From assembly GCA_029244925.1 (NCBI GenBank), contig JAQWQE010000019.1:1-40013 (forward strand): 40,013 nt of DNA. The letters are read 5' to 3'. Origin of the DNA: Gammaproteobacteria bacterium (GTDB lineage: Bacteria > Pseudomonadota > Gammaproteobacteria > Steroidobacterales > UBA11654). The notes under the pieces were generated by a model. It ran no database searches, had not been told where the DNA came from, and worked only from the letters and a program-made list of their open reading frames with translations. How positions within the stretch are numbered: position 1 is the first letter of the stretch; each line of letters opens with the position of its first letter. Below are positions 32,860 through 40,013 of the stretch, piece by piece. The translations under genes and the position numbers were made by a program.

Positions 32860-33459
32860 CTAATTATTCCCTCTCTCTAAATCGACTAATTGAACTCTTT
32901 TACTGGGATCAATATCAATTTGTTTTGAAATAATTTGCGTTTTCTTACCTTTTTTTGTCCTAAGTGTTAAAGAGATTGAAATAATGATACCCAGTAAAAG
33001 GATGAAACCAGCAATTTCGAAAGGATAAATATATTCAGAAAAAAGTAACTTTCCAAGTTCAAGAGTATTGTTTTCAGAAGATGGTGCAGAAATTATGACT
33101 GCTGTTTCTGTAAATTGATTAGATTTAAGCCAAATAAGGGTTATCATTTCAATTAATACAACCAGTCCAATTGACAGTGCTAATGGAGCAATCGTATTGA
33201 ATCTTGAGTTTGTTTTCTGCTCATTAATGTTAAGCATCATGATGACAAATAAAAACAACACCATAACAGCACCCACATAAACTAAAATCAAAATGAGAGC
33301 TAAGAACTCTGATTCCAACAAAAACCAAAGAAAAGCACTGGTAATAAAGCTTAGTATCAATGAAACAGCTGAATACACTGGGTTTCTAAAGAAAACAACA
33401 CCTAAGGCAGCACAGATTAAAATAGAAGAAAAAGTATAGAATATTATTTCAGTAATCAT
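32860..33459 (-). CDS. nuoJ: NADH-quinone oxidoreductase subunit J
   Basis: This 199-residue membrane subunit has about five hydrophobic helices, with the NuoJ pattern FFRNPVYSAVSLILSFITSAFLWFLLESEFLALILILVYVGAVMVLFLFVIMML at residues 23-76. This region contains the YVGAVMVLFLFV helix that carries the family's pi-bulge. The C-terminal tail is basic and charged. It lies in the membrane arm near the quinone site. It shares one base with the nuoI stop and abuts nuoK. Confidence 0.96.
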   Translation of the reverse strand: MITEIIFYTFSSILICAALGVVFFRNPVYSAVSLILSFITSAFLWFLLESEFLALILILVYVGAVMVLFLFVIMMLNINEQKTNSRFNTIAPLALSIGLVVLIEMITLIWLKSNQFTETAVIISAPSSENNTLELGKLLFSEYIYPFEIAGFILLLGIIISISLTLRTKKGKKTQIISKQIDIDPSKRVQLVDLERGNN

Positions 33460-33944
33460 TATGTAAACTTTGAATCCTTGGCTCTATTCGTTGTTATTTC
33501 TTCCTTGTAATCATCACCAGTCTCAAGCAGCATTTCTTTGGTTTGTATTCTTTGGTGATTCTCTGTCATGTGGTAAGCAAAGATATTAGTTTCAACAATG
33601 GAGTCAACGGGACACGCTTCTTCACAGAAACCACAATAAATACATTTGAATGCATCAATTTCAAACTTTGTAGTTCTTCTTGTGCCGTCTTCTCTTTCTT
33701 CAGACTCAATTGTGATTGCTTGTGCTGGACAAACTGCAGAACAGAGTTTGCAAGCAATGCATCTTTCTTCACCATTATCATATCTCATGAGTGCTAGTTT
33801 TCCTCTAAATCTTGGTGAAAGAGGTGTTTTAACTTCTGGGTATTGAATGGTCACTTTTTCTCTAAAGAGTGCTTTCAAAGTGACATTAAATCCTTTTATC
33901 AAATCAATCATGGATAATGTTTTAAGTATGTGTTTAATATTCAT
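33459..33944 (-). CDS. nuoI: NADH-quinone oxidoreductase subunit I (2 x [4Fe-4S])
   Basis: From the ATG at 33944 (ATGA overlap with the nuoH stop) the protein has 161 residues. A longer frame starting at 33986 would add 14 residues lying inside nuoH and is rejected. Two ferredoxin motifs are present: [12 protein letters not shown] (about 62-73) and [13 protein letters not shown] (about 101-113). These ligate clusters N6a and N6b, the last relay before the quinone-proximal N2. Length and the [12 protein letters not shown] insert resemble the alphaproteobacterial/mitochondrial-type subunit rather than the 180-residue E. coli form. Confidence 0.96.
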   Translation of the reverse strand: MNIKHILKTLSMIDLIKGFNVTLKALFREKVTIQYPEVKTPLSPRFRGKLALMRYDNGEERCIACKLCSAVCPAQAITIESEEREDGTRRTTKFEIDAFKCIYCGFCEEACPVDSIVETNIFAYHMTENHQRIQTKEMLLETGDDYKEEITTNRAKDSKFT

Positions 33945-35011
33945 ACAGAACTCCAAGGGCCGACTTCCATTACAAACATAATGCATTCAACACCAATCCA
34001 TACGATGGTAATTGGTATCAAGACTTTCCAACCTAAGGTCATCAATTGATCGTATCTATATCTAGGAAAAGTTGCTCTGAGCCACACAAATACGAATAAG
34101 AAGAATAATGTTTTACTCAATAACCAAAAAATACTAGGCTGGATTAAAAAACTAAAAACACTATTTTCTAGTATTGAAAAATTAGAAAATACACTTTCCC
34201 AACCACCCAAAAAAAAGATTGCAGTCAGTATGGATATCAAAGCCATGTTAATGTATTCAGCAAGAAAGAAGATAGCAAAAGCAGCGCCCGAATACTCAAC
34301 ATGAAAACCAGCAACAATTTCCGCTTCTCCTTCTGCGACATCAAAAGGATGCCTGTTTGTTTCAGCAACTCCCGATATAAAGTAGACAATGAATAATGGA
34401 AAAAGAGGTATAAAAAACCAGTTCTGAATGCCGCCTGATTGAGCAGCAACAATTGCTCCTAATTTTAAGCTGCCACCTGCCATTAAAACGCCAACCAATG
34501 CAAATCCCATTGCTATTTCATAAGCCACCATTTGAGCTGCTGCTCTCATGGAACCAAGAAATGCATATTTTGAATTCGATGCCCAACCAGCAAGAATAAC
34601 GCCATAAACACCAAACGAAGTAAGAGCCAACAAATATAGTAGCCCAGCGTTAATGTCAGCAATCAGAAACTCTGGATTCAAAGGTACTACAGCCCATGCT
34701 GCTATAGCTGGAATTAGCAGAAGTATAGGAGCAAGTAAAAACATAAATCGGTCAGCTTTTGCAGGGATAATGATTTCTTTAAACAATAATTTAATGGTAT
34801 CTGCAAGTGATTGGAAGATGCCTTTAGGACCGACTCTATTTGGACCAATTCTTGCATGCATATATCCCATAATTTTGCGTTCAAAGTAGACCATAAAAAC
34901 AACGAAAAGAATTAAAGATGCAGTGACAATAATAATATTAATAACAGAGATAATTAGCGACACTTCTTGAATTGTGAGAGTACTAAATAATGATGTAATC
35001 AATTCTTTCAT
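33941..35011 (-). CDS. nuoH: NADH-quinone oxidoreductase subunit H
   Basis: The 356-residue membrane subunit has about eight transmembrane helices and the highly conserved [21 protein letters not shown] near residues 44-64. It also has [25 protein letters not shown] near 141-165 and [26 protein letters not shown], which line the quinone chamber and the entrance of the proton path. It anchors the peripheral arm. It begins 8 bases after nuoG and overlaps nuoI by 4 bases. Confidence 0.97.
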   Translation of the reverse strand: MKELITSLFSTLTIQEVSLIISVINIIIVTASLILFVVFMVYFERKIMGYMHARIGPNRVGPKGIFQSLADTIKLLFKEIIIPAKADRFMFLLAPILLLIPAIAAWAVVPLNPEFLIADINAGLLYLLALTSFGVYGVILAGWASNSKYAFLGSMRAAAQMVAYEIAMGFALVGVLMAGGSLKLGAIVAAQSGGIQNWFFIPLFPLFIVYFISGVAETNRHPFDVAEGEAEIVAGFHVEYSGAAFAIFFLAEYINMALISILTAIFFLGGWESVFSNFSILENSVFSFLIQPSIFWLLSKTLFFLFVFVWLRATFPRYRYDQLMTLGWKVLIPITIVWIGVECIMFVMEVGPWSSV

Positions 35012-35019
35012 TTCTATGA

Positions 35020-37173
35020 TTATGACTCTATTTTAGATTCTTTGGTTAATTGCAAAGGCCTTGATCTTCTAACAATGGAATCAGTACTATAAAGATTATA
35101 GTTATTCAAAGATTCTAAGATATCTGCATTAGAATTAATCGAAGGTAACTCAGTGTTAGGATTAATGTTTGCTTTTGATTCAGCAATGAACAATTGTGTT
35201 TTATTAATAATATCCTCAAAAGGTAATGGTTTAGCCTTAGCATAATCTAGAGTATCAAAGAGGATATCTTGATTGGTTTGTAAAGAATCTAGCTGCAATA
35301 GCCCTTCATTAAAACTTTGCAATACTCCAGATACATTAATAAAACTTCCACAAGATTCATATGGAGTTTTAATCGGTATTACGATGTCGGCATGCTCTTT
35401 AAAAACATCATTCATAAATGGTGTAAAAACAACTACTGTTTCTGCTGAATCAATAGCTTTATAAAGCTCATCTCTGAAAAGGCAATCATCCGGTTCAATG
35501 TTATAAAGAATGAGCATTTTATTTATATTGGTTGATATTTGTATTGCATTTAAACCTATATCTTTAGTTCTTCCAAACGAAGAGCGATGAGGAATGCAAC
35601 CACTGATATACGCACCGGCAGTATTAGCACTGAATGTAATTTCACCTTTGGAGGAGTTTGTCATTGAAGATAAAATATCAATATAACTTCTGATTAGAGA
35701 ATAATCCTTATTATTTCTAGTAACCAAACCCGAAATCACCAATGATTTTTTACTAATCAGAGAGTTGGCAGTTTTAATGTGTGCTGGGGATGGTTCTTTG
35801 AGTTTGCTCAGAGCATCTAATATGTGATCTGGAAATTCTTGATTGCTTAAAGACAGAGCTGCTTTAACTATAAGGCCTGTATTTTCTGCAATGAGCGAGC
35901 TTTCGCTGAGTATGTAATTCTCTATCGGAAAATGATATTCATCAAGTGAACGATTGATAATGTGAATTTCACAATTACGATCTGCTGCTTTTTTAATCCA
36001 GTGAGCAATTATAGGAGTTTCTTTTCTAATTGTTGACCCGATTAAAAGTATGGATTCCATGTTTTCGATTTCATTTAATGGAATATTGAGTAATGGAAAC
36101 AGAGGGTCTAGAGCATCACCAGAGAAATCAATTTGATTGATTCGATGATCAATGTTGTTGACTTGATTCTCTTCCATAAGATGAGCAAATAAAAGTTGCT
36201 CCTCAAATGAGGATGAAGGAGAAACCAAGGCTGAAATATTCTTTTTATCTTTTATGCTATGAAGTTGATCTATGAACATATTGATTCCATCATTTGTACT
36301 AATGGGAGTCAGTTTATTATTTATTCTCACAAGGGATTCGTGAGTTCTATCTTCACTGTAGATACCATCAAAAGCATAGCGGTCGCGATCAGAGATCCAA
36401 GTTTCGTTTATACTTTCATTTACCTTGGGTACCACTCTCTTAATGAGATTATTTTTAACATGTAAATAAACATTACTACCCGCACAATCATGAGGAGATA
36501 TGCTATCAATCTGGTCTAACTCCCAGGTTCTATCAGTGTAACGATAGGGTTTATTATTGAGTGCACCAACTGGACAAAGGTCTATGATATTTCCTGATAA
36601 TTCATGATCAATTGATGATTCAACAAAGGTGCTTATTGTTGAGGATTCACCTCTTCCCATTGTTCCAATTTCAGGGAGACCAGCAACTTCTGTTCCAAAG
36701 CGAACGCATCTTGTACACATGATGCAACGAGACATATCTGTTGAAATTAGAGGACCAAGGTTGTCATTGGATTTGGTTTGTTTTTGAATATCAAATCTCG
36801 AATTATTCTTACCGTAAAGATAAGCCAGGTCTTGTAATTCACACTCACCGCCTTGATCGCATATTGGGCAATCAAGGGGATGGTTAATTAGTAAAAATTC
36901 CATAGTAGCTTGTTGAGCTGTTTGAGAATTATTAGATTTAGTTTTAATTACCATTCCTTCACTTACTGGAGTTGCACAAGCTGGTATTGCATTCTTAGTA
37001 TTTTCTTCCTCAACAAGACACATTCTACAATTAGCAGCAATTGATAGTTTCTTGTGATAACAAAAACGGGGTATGTAGACACCCAATTGATCAGTAACTT
37101 CAATCAACATTTGACCCTGTTCTACTGAATATTCTTCACCATCTATACTAATGTTTACATTTTTTTCAGTCAT
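35020..37173 (-). CDS. nuoG: NADH-quinone oxidoreductase subunit G
   Basis: The 717-residue iron-sulphur subunit has an N-terminal [2Fe-2S] domain ([15 protein letters not shown] near residues 38-52 and PACATPV), which ligates N1b. [17 protein letters not shown] follows near 99-115 (N5, with a histidine ligand), then [16 protein letters not shown] and [12 protein letters not shown] (N4). The rest is a molybdopterin-like oxidoreductase domain without a visible metal ligand. E. coli NuoG is about 908 residues and has an extra cluster N7. This shorter form lacks that extra segment, as in alphaproteobacterial and mitochondrial complex I. Lies 2 bases after nuoF and 8 before nuoH. Confidence 0.96.
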   Translation of the reverse strand: MTEKNVNISIDGEEYSVEQGQMLIEVTDQLGVYIPRFCYHKKLSIAANCRMCLVEEENTKNAIPACATPVSEGMVIKTKSNNSQTAQQATMEFLLINHPLDCPICDQGGECELQDLAYLYGKNNSRFDIQKQTKSNDNLGPLISTDMSRCIMCTRCVRFGTEVAGLPEIGTMGRGESSTISTFVESSIDHELSGNIIDLCPVGALNNKPYRYTDRTWELDQIDSISPHDCAGSNVYLHVKNNLIKRVVPKVNESINETWISDRDRYAFDGIYSEDRTHESLVRINNKLTPISTNDGINMFIDQLHSIKDKKNISALVSPSSSFEEQLLFAHLMEENQVNNIDHRINQIDFSGDALDPLFPLLNIPLNEIENMESILLIGSTIRKETPIIAHWIKKAADRNCEIHIINRSLDEYHFPIENYILSESSLIAENTGLIVKAALSLSNQEFPDHILDALSKLKEPSPAHIKTANSLISKKSLVISGLVTRNNKDYSLIRSYIDILSSMTNSSKGEITFSANTAGAYISGCIPHRSSFGRTKDIGLNAIQISTNINKMLILYNIEPDDCLFRDELYKAIDSAETVVVFTPFMNDVFKEHADIVIPIKTPYESCGSFINVSGVLQSFNEGLLQLDSLQTNQDILFDTLDYAKAKPLPFEDIINKTQLFIAESKANINPNTELPSINSNADILESLNNYNLYSTDSIVRRSRPLQLTKESKIES

Positions 37174-37175
37174 AA

Positions 37176-38462
37176 TTAAGCTGCTCTAGATTTACCTTTA
37201 TTTCTAATCATGAATTCGAATTCTTCAAAGTAATGATGCAGAAAACTTTGAACAGGCCAAGCCGATGCATCACCAAAAGCACATATGGTGTTACCCTCAA
37301 TTCGATTGGCTACATCGATTAGAAGATTTATATCAGTTTCTTGACCTTGTCCTTTGGTGATTCGATCAAGTATACGATAAAGCCATCCAGTTCCTTCTCT
37401 GCATGGTGTGCATTGACCACAGCTCTCTGCATAATAAAACCTAGAAATTCGTTTAAGCATTTCAACCATACAAGTGCCCTCAGCCATCACAACAACAGCA
37501 CCTGTACCAAGTGATGAACCTGCTTCTTCAAGAGATTCATAATCCATAGTGCATTTGGAGATGATATGTCCAGGGAGAACTTTTGTCGAAGACCCACCAG
37601 GAATGACGGCTTTAAGTTTCTTGCCATCAATAATACCACCAGAAATATCCATCAATTCATTGAATGATATACCAAGTGGCAATTCATAATTACCTGGATT
37701 ATTGATGTGTCCTGACACAGAAAAAATTATTGTACCTTTCGATTTTTCAGTACCCATTGATGAGTACCATTCTGAACCTTTTTCTATAATTTTAGGAATT
37801 GTAGCCAGGGTTTGAGTATTATTTACTGTTGTAGGTGCCCCATAGAGACCAAAATTTGCTGGAAATGGCGGTTTGAATCTTGGTTTTCCTTGTTTTCCTT
37901 CTAAAGATTCCAGCAAGCCTGTCTCTTCTCCACATATATAAGCACCTGCTCCAAGAAAATTATATAAATCAAAGTTAATGTTAGAATTAAGTATATTTTT
38001 TCCTAGGAAACCATATTCATAAGCTTCTTCTAAGGACTTTTTTATCTGAAGGTAGCAATCGCCCATGAATTCGCCTCTTACATAGTTATAGCCAACTGTA
38101 GCATTGATAGCGAAGCCAGCAATTGCCATGCCTTCTATCAGCGCATGTGGGTTGCGCTGTAAAATTTCTCTATCGTGGCAAGTTCCTGGTTCACTCTCAT
38201 CAGAGTTACAAACGATGTATTGCTGTTTTCCAGTATTAGGCATAAAGCTCCATTTTTTTCCTGTTGGAAATCCAGCGCCTCCCTTACCTCTTAGACCAGA
38301 AGCTTTGACTTCATTGATGATTTTTTCTCTAGTTGTATTTTGGTCAGACGATTCGATAATTTTTTTCCATGCACTATAGCCACCAATATTGATGTAGCTC
38401 TCAATAGATGCTGACTCTGAATCATCATGATTTGAAAATATTACTTTATTTATTTCAGTCAT
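37176..38462 (-). CDS. nuoF: NADH-quinone oxidoreductase subunit F
   Basis: The 428-residue NADH- and FMN-binding subunit has the glycine-rich NADH motif GLRGKGGAGFPTGKKW (about residues 53-68) and the FMN site ESEPGTCHDREI (about 90-101). The N3 [4Fe-4S] ligands sit in SCGQCTPCREGTGW and NTICAFGDASAWPVQSFL. It takes electrons from NADH and passes them to the cluster chain. The start overlaps the nuoE end by 8 bases, and nuoG follows after 2 bases. Confidence 0.97.
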   Translation of the reverse strand: MTEINKVIFSNHDDSESASIESYINIGGYSAWKKIIESSDQNTTREKIINEVKASGLRGKGGAGFPTGKKWSFMPNTGKQQYIVCNSDESEPGTCHDREILQRNPHALIEGMAIAGFAINATVGYNYVRGEFMGDCYLQIKKSLEEAYEYGFLGKNILNSNINFDLYNFLGAGAYICGEETGLLESLEGKQGKPRFKPPFPANFGLYGAPTTVNNTQTLATIPKIIEKGSEWYSSMGTEKSKGTIIFSVSGHINNPGNYELPLGISFNELMDISGGIIDGKKLKAVIPGGSSTKVLPGHIISKCTMDYESLEEAGSSLGTGAVVVMAEGTCMVEMLKRISRFYYAESCGQCTPCREGTGWLYRILDRITKGQGQETDINLLIDVANRIEGNTICAFGDASAWPVQSFLHHYFEEFEFMIRNKGKSRAA

Positions 38463-38952
38463 TACTTTTTTGCAAACGTTCTAAAATTTCATCAACTTTT
38501 TTAATTGTCAGGTTTTCTATATAGATATGATCTACCATCATCATTGGCGCTCCTGTGCATGCTGCAAGGCATTCTTCTTCTTTTTTTAGAAAAATGTTAC
38601 CGTCGGGTGTTGATTCACCAAGACCAATACTTAGTTTCTTTTCAAGATGATCAATGATTTCATTGGAACCTCTCAGCATGCAAGAAATATTATTACAAAC
38701 CGCGATCTCATGTTTACCCACAGGTTTGGTTTGAAACATTGAATAGAATGTAGCTACCTCATAAACATTCATTTTAGGAACATCTATGTAATCAGCTACT
38801 TGATTCAATAGATCATTAGTTAAGAAACCTTTATTGTGATGTTGAACAGCATGAAGAGCAGCAATAATGGCAGAACGCTGTTTACCTTGTGGAAACTTCT
38901 GTATCCAATGATCAATAGTATTAGTAATATTTTTAGGTAATAACGTTTCCAT
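38455..38952 (-). CDS. nuoE: NADH-quinone oxidoreductase subunit E
   Basis: The 165-residue thioredoxin-like subunit has the four [2Fe-2S] ligands of cluster N1a as CNNISC (about residues 85-90) and CLAAC (about 127-131), followed by GAPMMMV. Upstream it has YEVATFYSMF (about 62-71), characteristic of NuoE. It forms the NADH-dehydrogenase module with NuoF. It starts 5 bases after nuoD and overlaps nuoF by 8 bases. Confidence 0.97.
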   Translation of the reverse strand: METLLPKNITNTIDHWIQKFPQGKQRSAIIAALHAVQHHNKGFLTNDLLNQVADYIDVPKMNVYEVATFYSMFQTKPVGKHEIAVCNNISCMLRGSNEIIDHLEKKLSIGLGESTPDGNIFLKKEEECLAACTGAPMMMVDHIYIENLTIKKVDEILERLQKSND

Positions 38953-38957
38953 AACTC

Positions 38958-40013
38958 TTATCTATCAATTTCTCCAAAAACCACATCTAAAGTTCCAATA
39001 ATTGAAACCACATCAGCCAACATATGGCCTTTTGACATTTCACTGATTGCAGCAAGATGAGGAAAACTTGGGGCTCTAATTTTAAGACGATAAGGTTTGT
39101 TTGCCCCATCTGACATCAAAAATACACCAAATTCTCCTTTTGGGTGCTCGATAGCAGTATAGACACTTCCTTCTGGTACAGAATAGCCTTCAGTAAAAAG
39201 TTTGAAATGATAAATTAAAGATTCCATATCATGCTTCATTGATGATCTTTTCGGTGTTGTTAATTTATTATCATCGATCATAACTGGTCCTGGATTGTCC
39301 TCCAGCCATTGAATACACTGTTGAATGATAAGATTTGATTGTCTCATCTCCTCCACTCTAACCAAATAACGATCGTAACAATCACCGTTAACGCCAACGG
39401 GTATTTTAAAGTCAAGTTCATTATAAACTTCATAAGGCTGCTTTCTTCTTAAATCCCACGCAACTCCAGAACCACGAAGCATTGCACCAGTAAATCCTAA
39501 TTCTATAGCTCTCTCAGGAGTGACAATTCCAATATCCACAGTTCTCTGTTTCCATATACGATTGTCTGTAAGCAATGTTTCATATTCATCCACATGACCT
39601 GGAAAACGATCGGTAAAATCTTTAATAAAGTCAAGCAATGAACCATCTCTGTTGTAGTTGAGTTTTTTTACCTTTTTTTCAGAAATATATTTATTTGCTT
39701 CAAACTTAGGCATAGAATCTGGCAAGTCTCTATAAACTCCTCCTGGTCTGTAGTAAGTTGCGTGCATTCTTGCACCTGAAACAGCTTCATAACAATCCAG
39801 TAGGTCTTCACGTTCTCTAAAGCAATATAAAAAAAGCGCCATAGCTCCAATATCAAGTCCATGACAACCCAGCCATAGTAAATGATTTAGTATTCTTGTT
39901 ATTTCATCAAACATGACTCGAATATATTGAGCTCTTACTGGGGGTTTAACACCAACAAGTTTTTCTATGGCAAGTATATATGGGTGCTCACAACACATCA
40001 TGGAAACATAATC
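38958..40013 (-). CDS. nuoD: NADH-quinone oxidoreductase subunit D, 5'-truncated by window edge
   Basis: The frame stays open to the right edge (GAT at 40013-40011, reading [12 protein letters not shown]), so the N-terminus is missing; 351 residues are visible of a usual 415-420. Seen are [63 protein letters not shown] and the C-terminal [19 protein letters not shown], all NuoD/49-kDa signatures. This subunit forms the quinone pocket with NuoB. Because the start is outside, a NuoCD fusion of the E. coli type cannot be excluded, though the other subunits argue against it. Presumably nuoABC lie further right. Confidence 0.95.
   Translation of the reverse strand, partial: DYVSMMCCEHPYILAIEKLVGVKPPVRAQYIRVMFDEITRILNHLLWLGCHGLDIGAMALFLYCFREREDLLDCYEAVSGARMHATYYRPGGVYRDLPDSMPKFEANKYISEKKVKKLNYNRDGSLLDFIKDFTDRFPGHVDEYETLLTDNRIWKQRTVDIGIVTPERAIELGFTGAMLRGSGVAWDLRRKQPYEVYNELDFKIPVGVNGDCYDRYLVRVEEMRQSNLIIQQCIQWLEDNPGPVMIDDNKLTTPKRSSMKHDMESLIYHFKLFTEGYSVPEGSVYTAIEHPKGEFGVFLMSDGANKPYRLKIRAPSFPHLAAISEMSKGHMLADVVSIIGTLDVVFGEIDR

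Noticed and set aside
33945-33986. Longer nuoI start inside nuoH
   Set aside because: The ATG at 33944 gives a normal ATGA overlap with the nuoH stop; the extra 14 residues come only from nuoH coding sequence in another frame.
35020-37173. Truncated nuoG
   Set aside because: At 717 residues it is shorter than E. coli NuoG, but all N1b, N5 and N4 ligands and the C-terminal domain are present; it matches the short complex I type.
1-40013. CRISPR arrays, insertion sequences, integrases, phage or toxin-antitoxin genes
   Set aside because: No regularly spaced repeats, transposase or integrase motifs, or terminal inverted repeats were seen; all genes are conserved housekeeping genes.

Overview
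This window is a gene-dense, strongly AT-rich bacterial chromosome segment. The gene content and order (gyrA-serC-...-aroA-cmk-rpsA-ihfB-lapB; ubiG-phosphatase-yciK; smc-zipA; initiator tRNA-rimP-nusA-infB-rbfA-truB-rpsO-pnp) are those of a gammaproteobacterium. Very short or overlapping gene junctions and low GC suggest a streamlined marine lineage such as SAR86. That placement is inference; no phylogenetic test was possible. No mobile element, phage gene, CRISPR array or obvious pseudogene was seen, and no stretch over 300 bases lacks a gene.

Layout. (1) 1-10630, minus strand: lapB (runs off the left edge), ihfB, rpsA, cmk, aroA, pheA, serA, serC, gyrA. This joins serine synthesis, shikimate/phenylalanine synthesis, CMP kinase, ribosomal protein S1 and gyrase A in one co-directional run. 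(2) 10765-12862, plus strand: ubiG, a HAD phosphatase at the mupP position, and the short-chain dehydrogenase yciK. (3) 12863-18297, minus strand: smc, a short zipA, scpA, scpB, rluB, a chromosome-organisation and division cluster. (4) 18390-19315, plus strand: queF and dksA. (5) 19318-27639, minus strand: initiator tRNA, rimP, nusA, infB, rbfA, truB, rpsO, pnp, the classical translation/transcription/RNA-decay operon. (6) 27679-40013, minus strand: nuoD (partial) through nuoN, the respiratory NADH dehydrogenase (complex I) operon, continuing past the right edge.

The most unusual object is the SMC protein (15580-18297). It has intact ATPase head motifs, but about 500 residues of nearly uninterrupted coiled coil lie where the coil-hinge-coil should be. 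No globular hinge domain is visible, and the single glycine nearest the midpoint (residue 450) splits the coil into two arms of about equal length. It sits beside a ZipA that has its membrane anchor and FtsZ-binding domain but almost no linker, and beside scpA/scpB. Other points of interest are a DksA that has lost three of its four zinc cysteines, an initiator tRNA with a U1:U72 mismatch instead of C1:A72, a prephenate dehydratase without its chorismate mutase domain, class II-type EPSP synthase motifs, and loss of lapA between ihfB and lapB.
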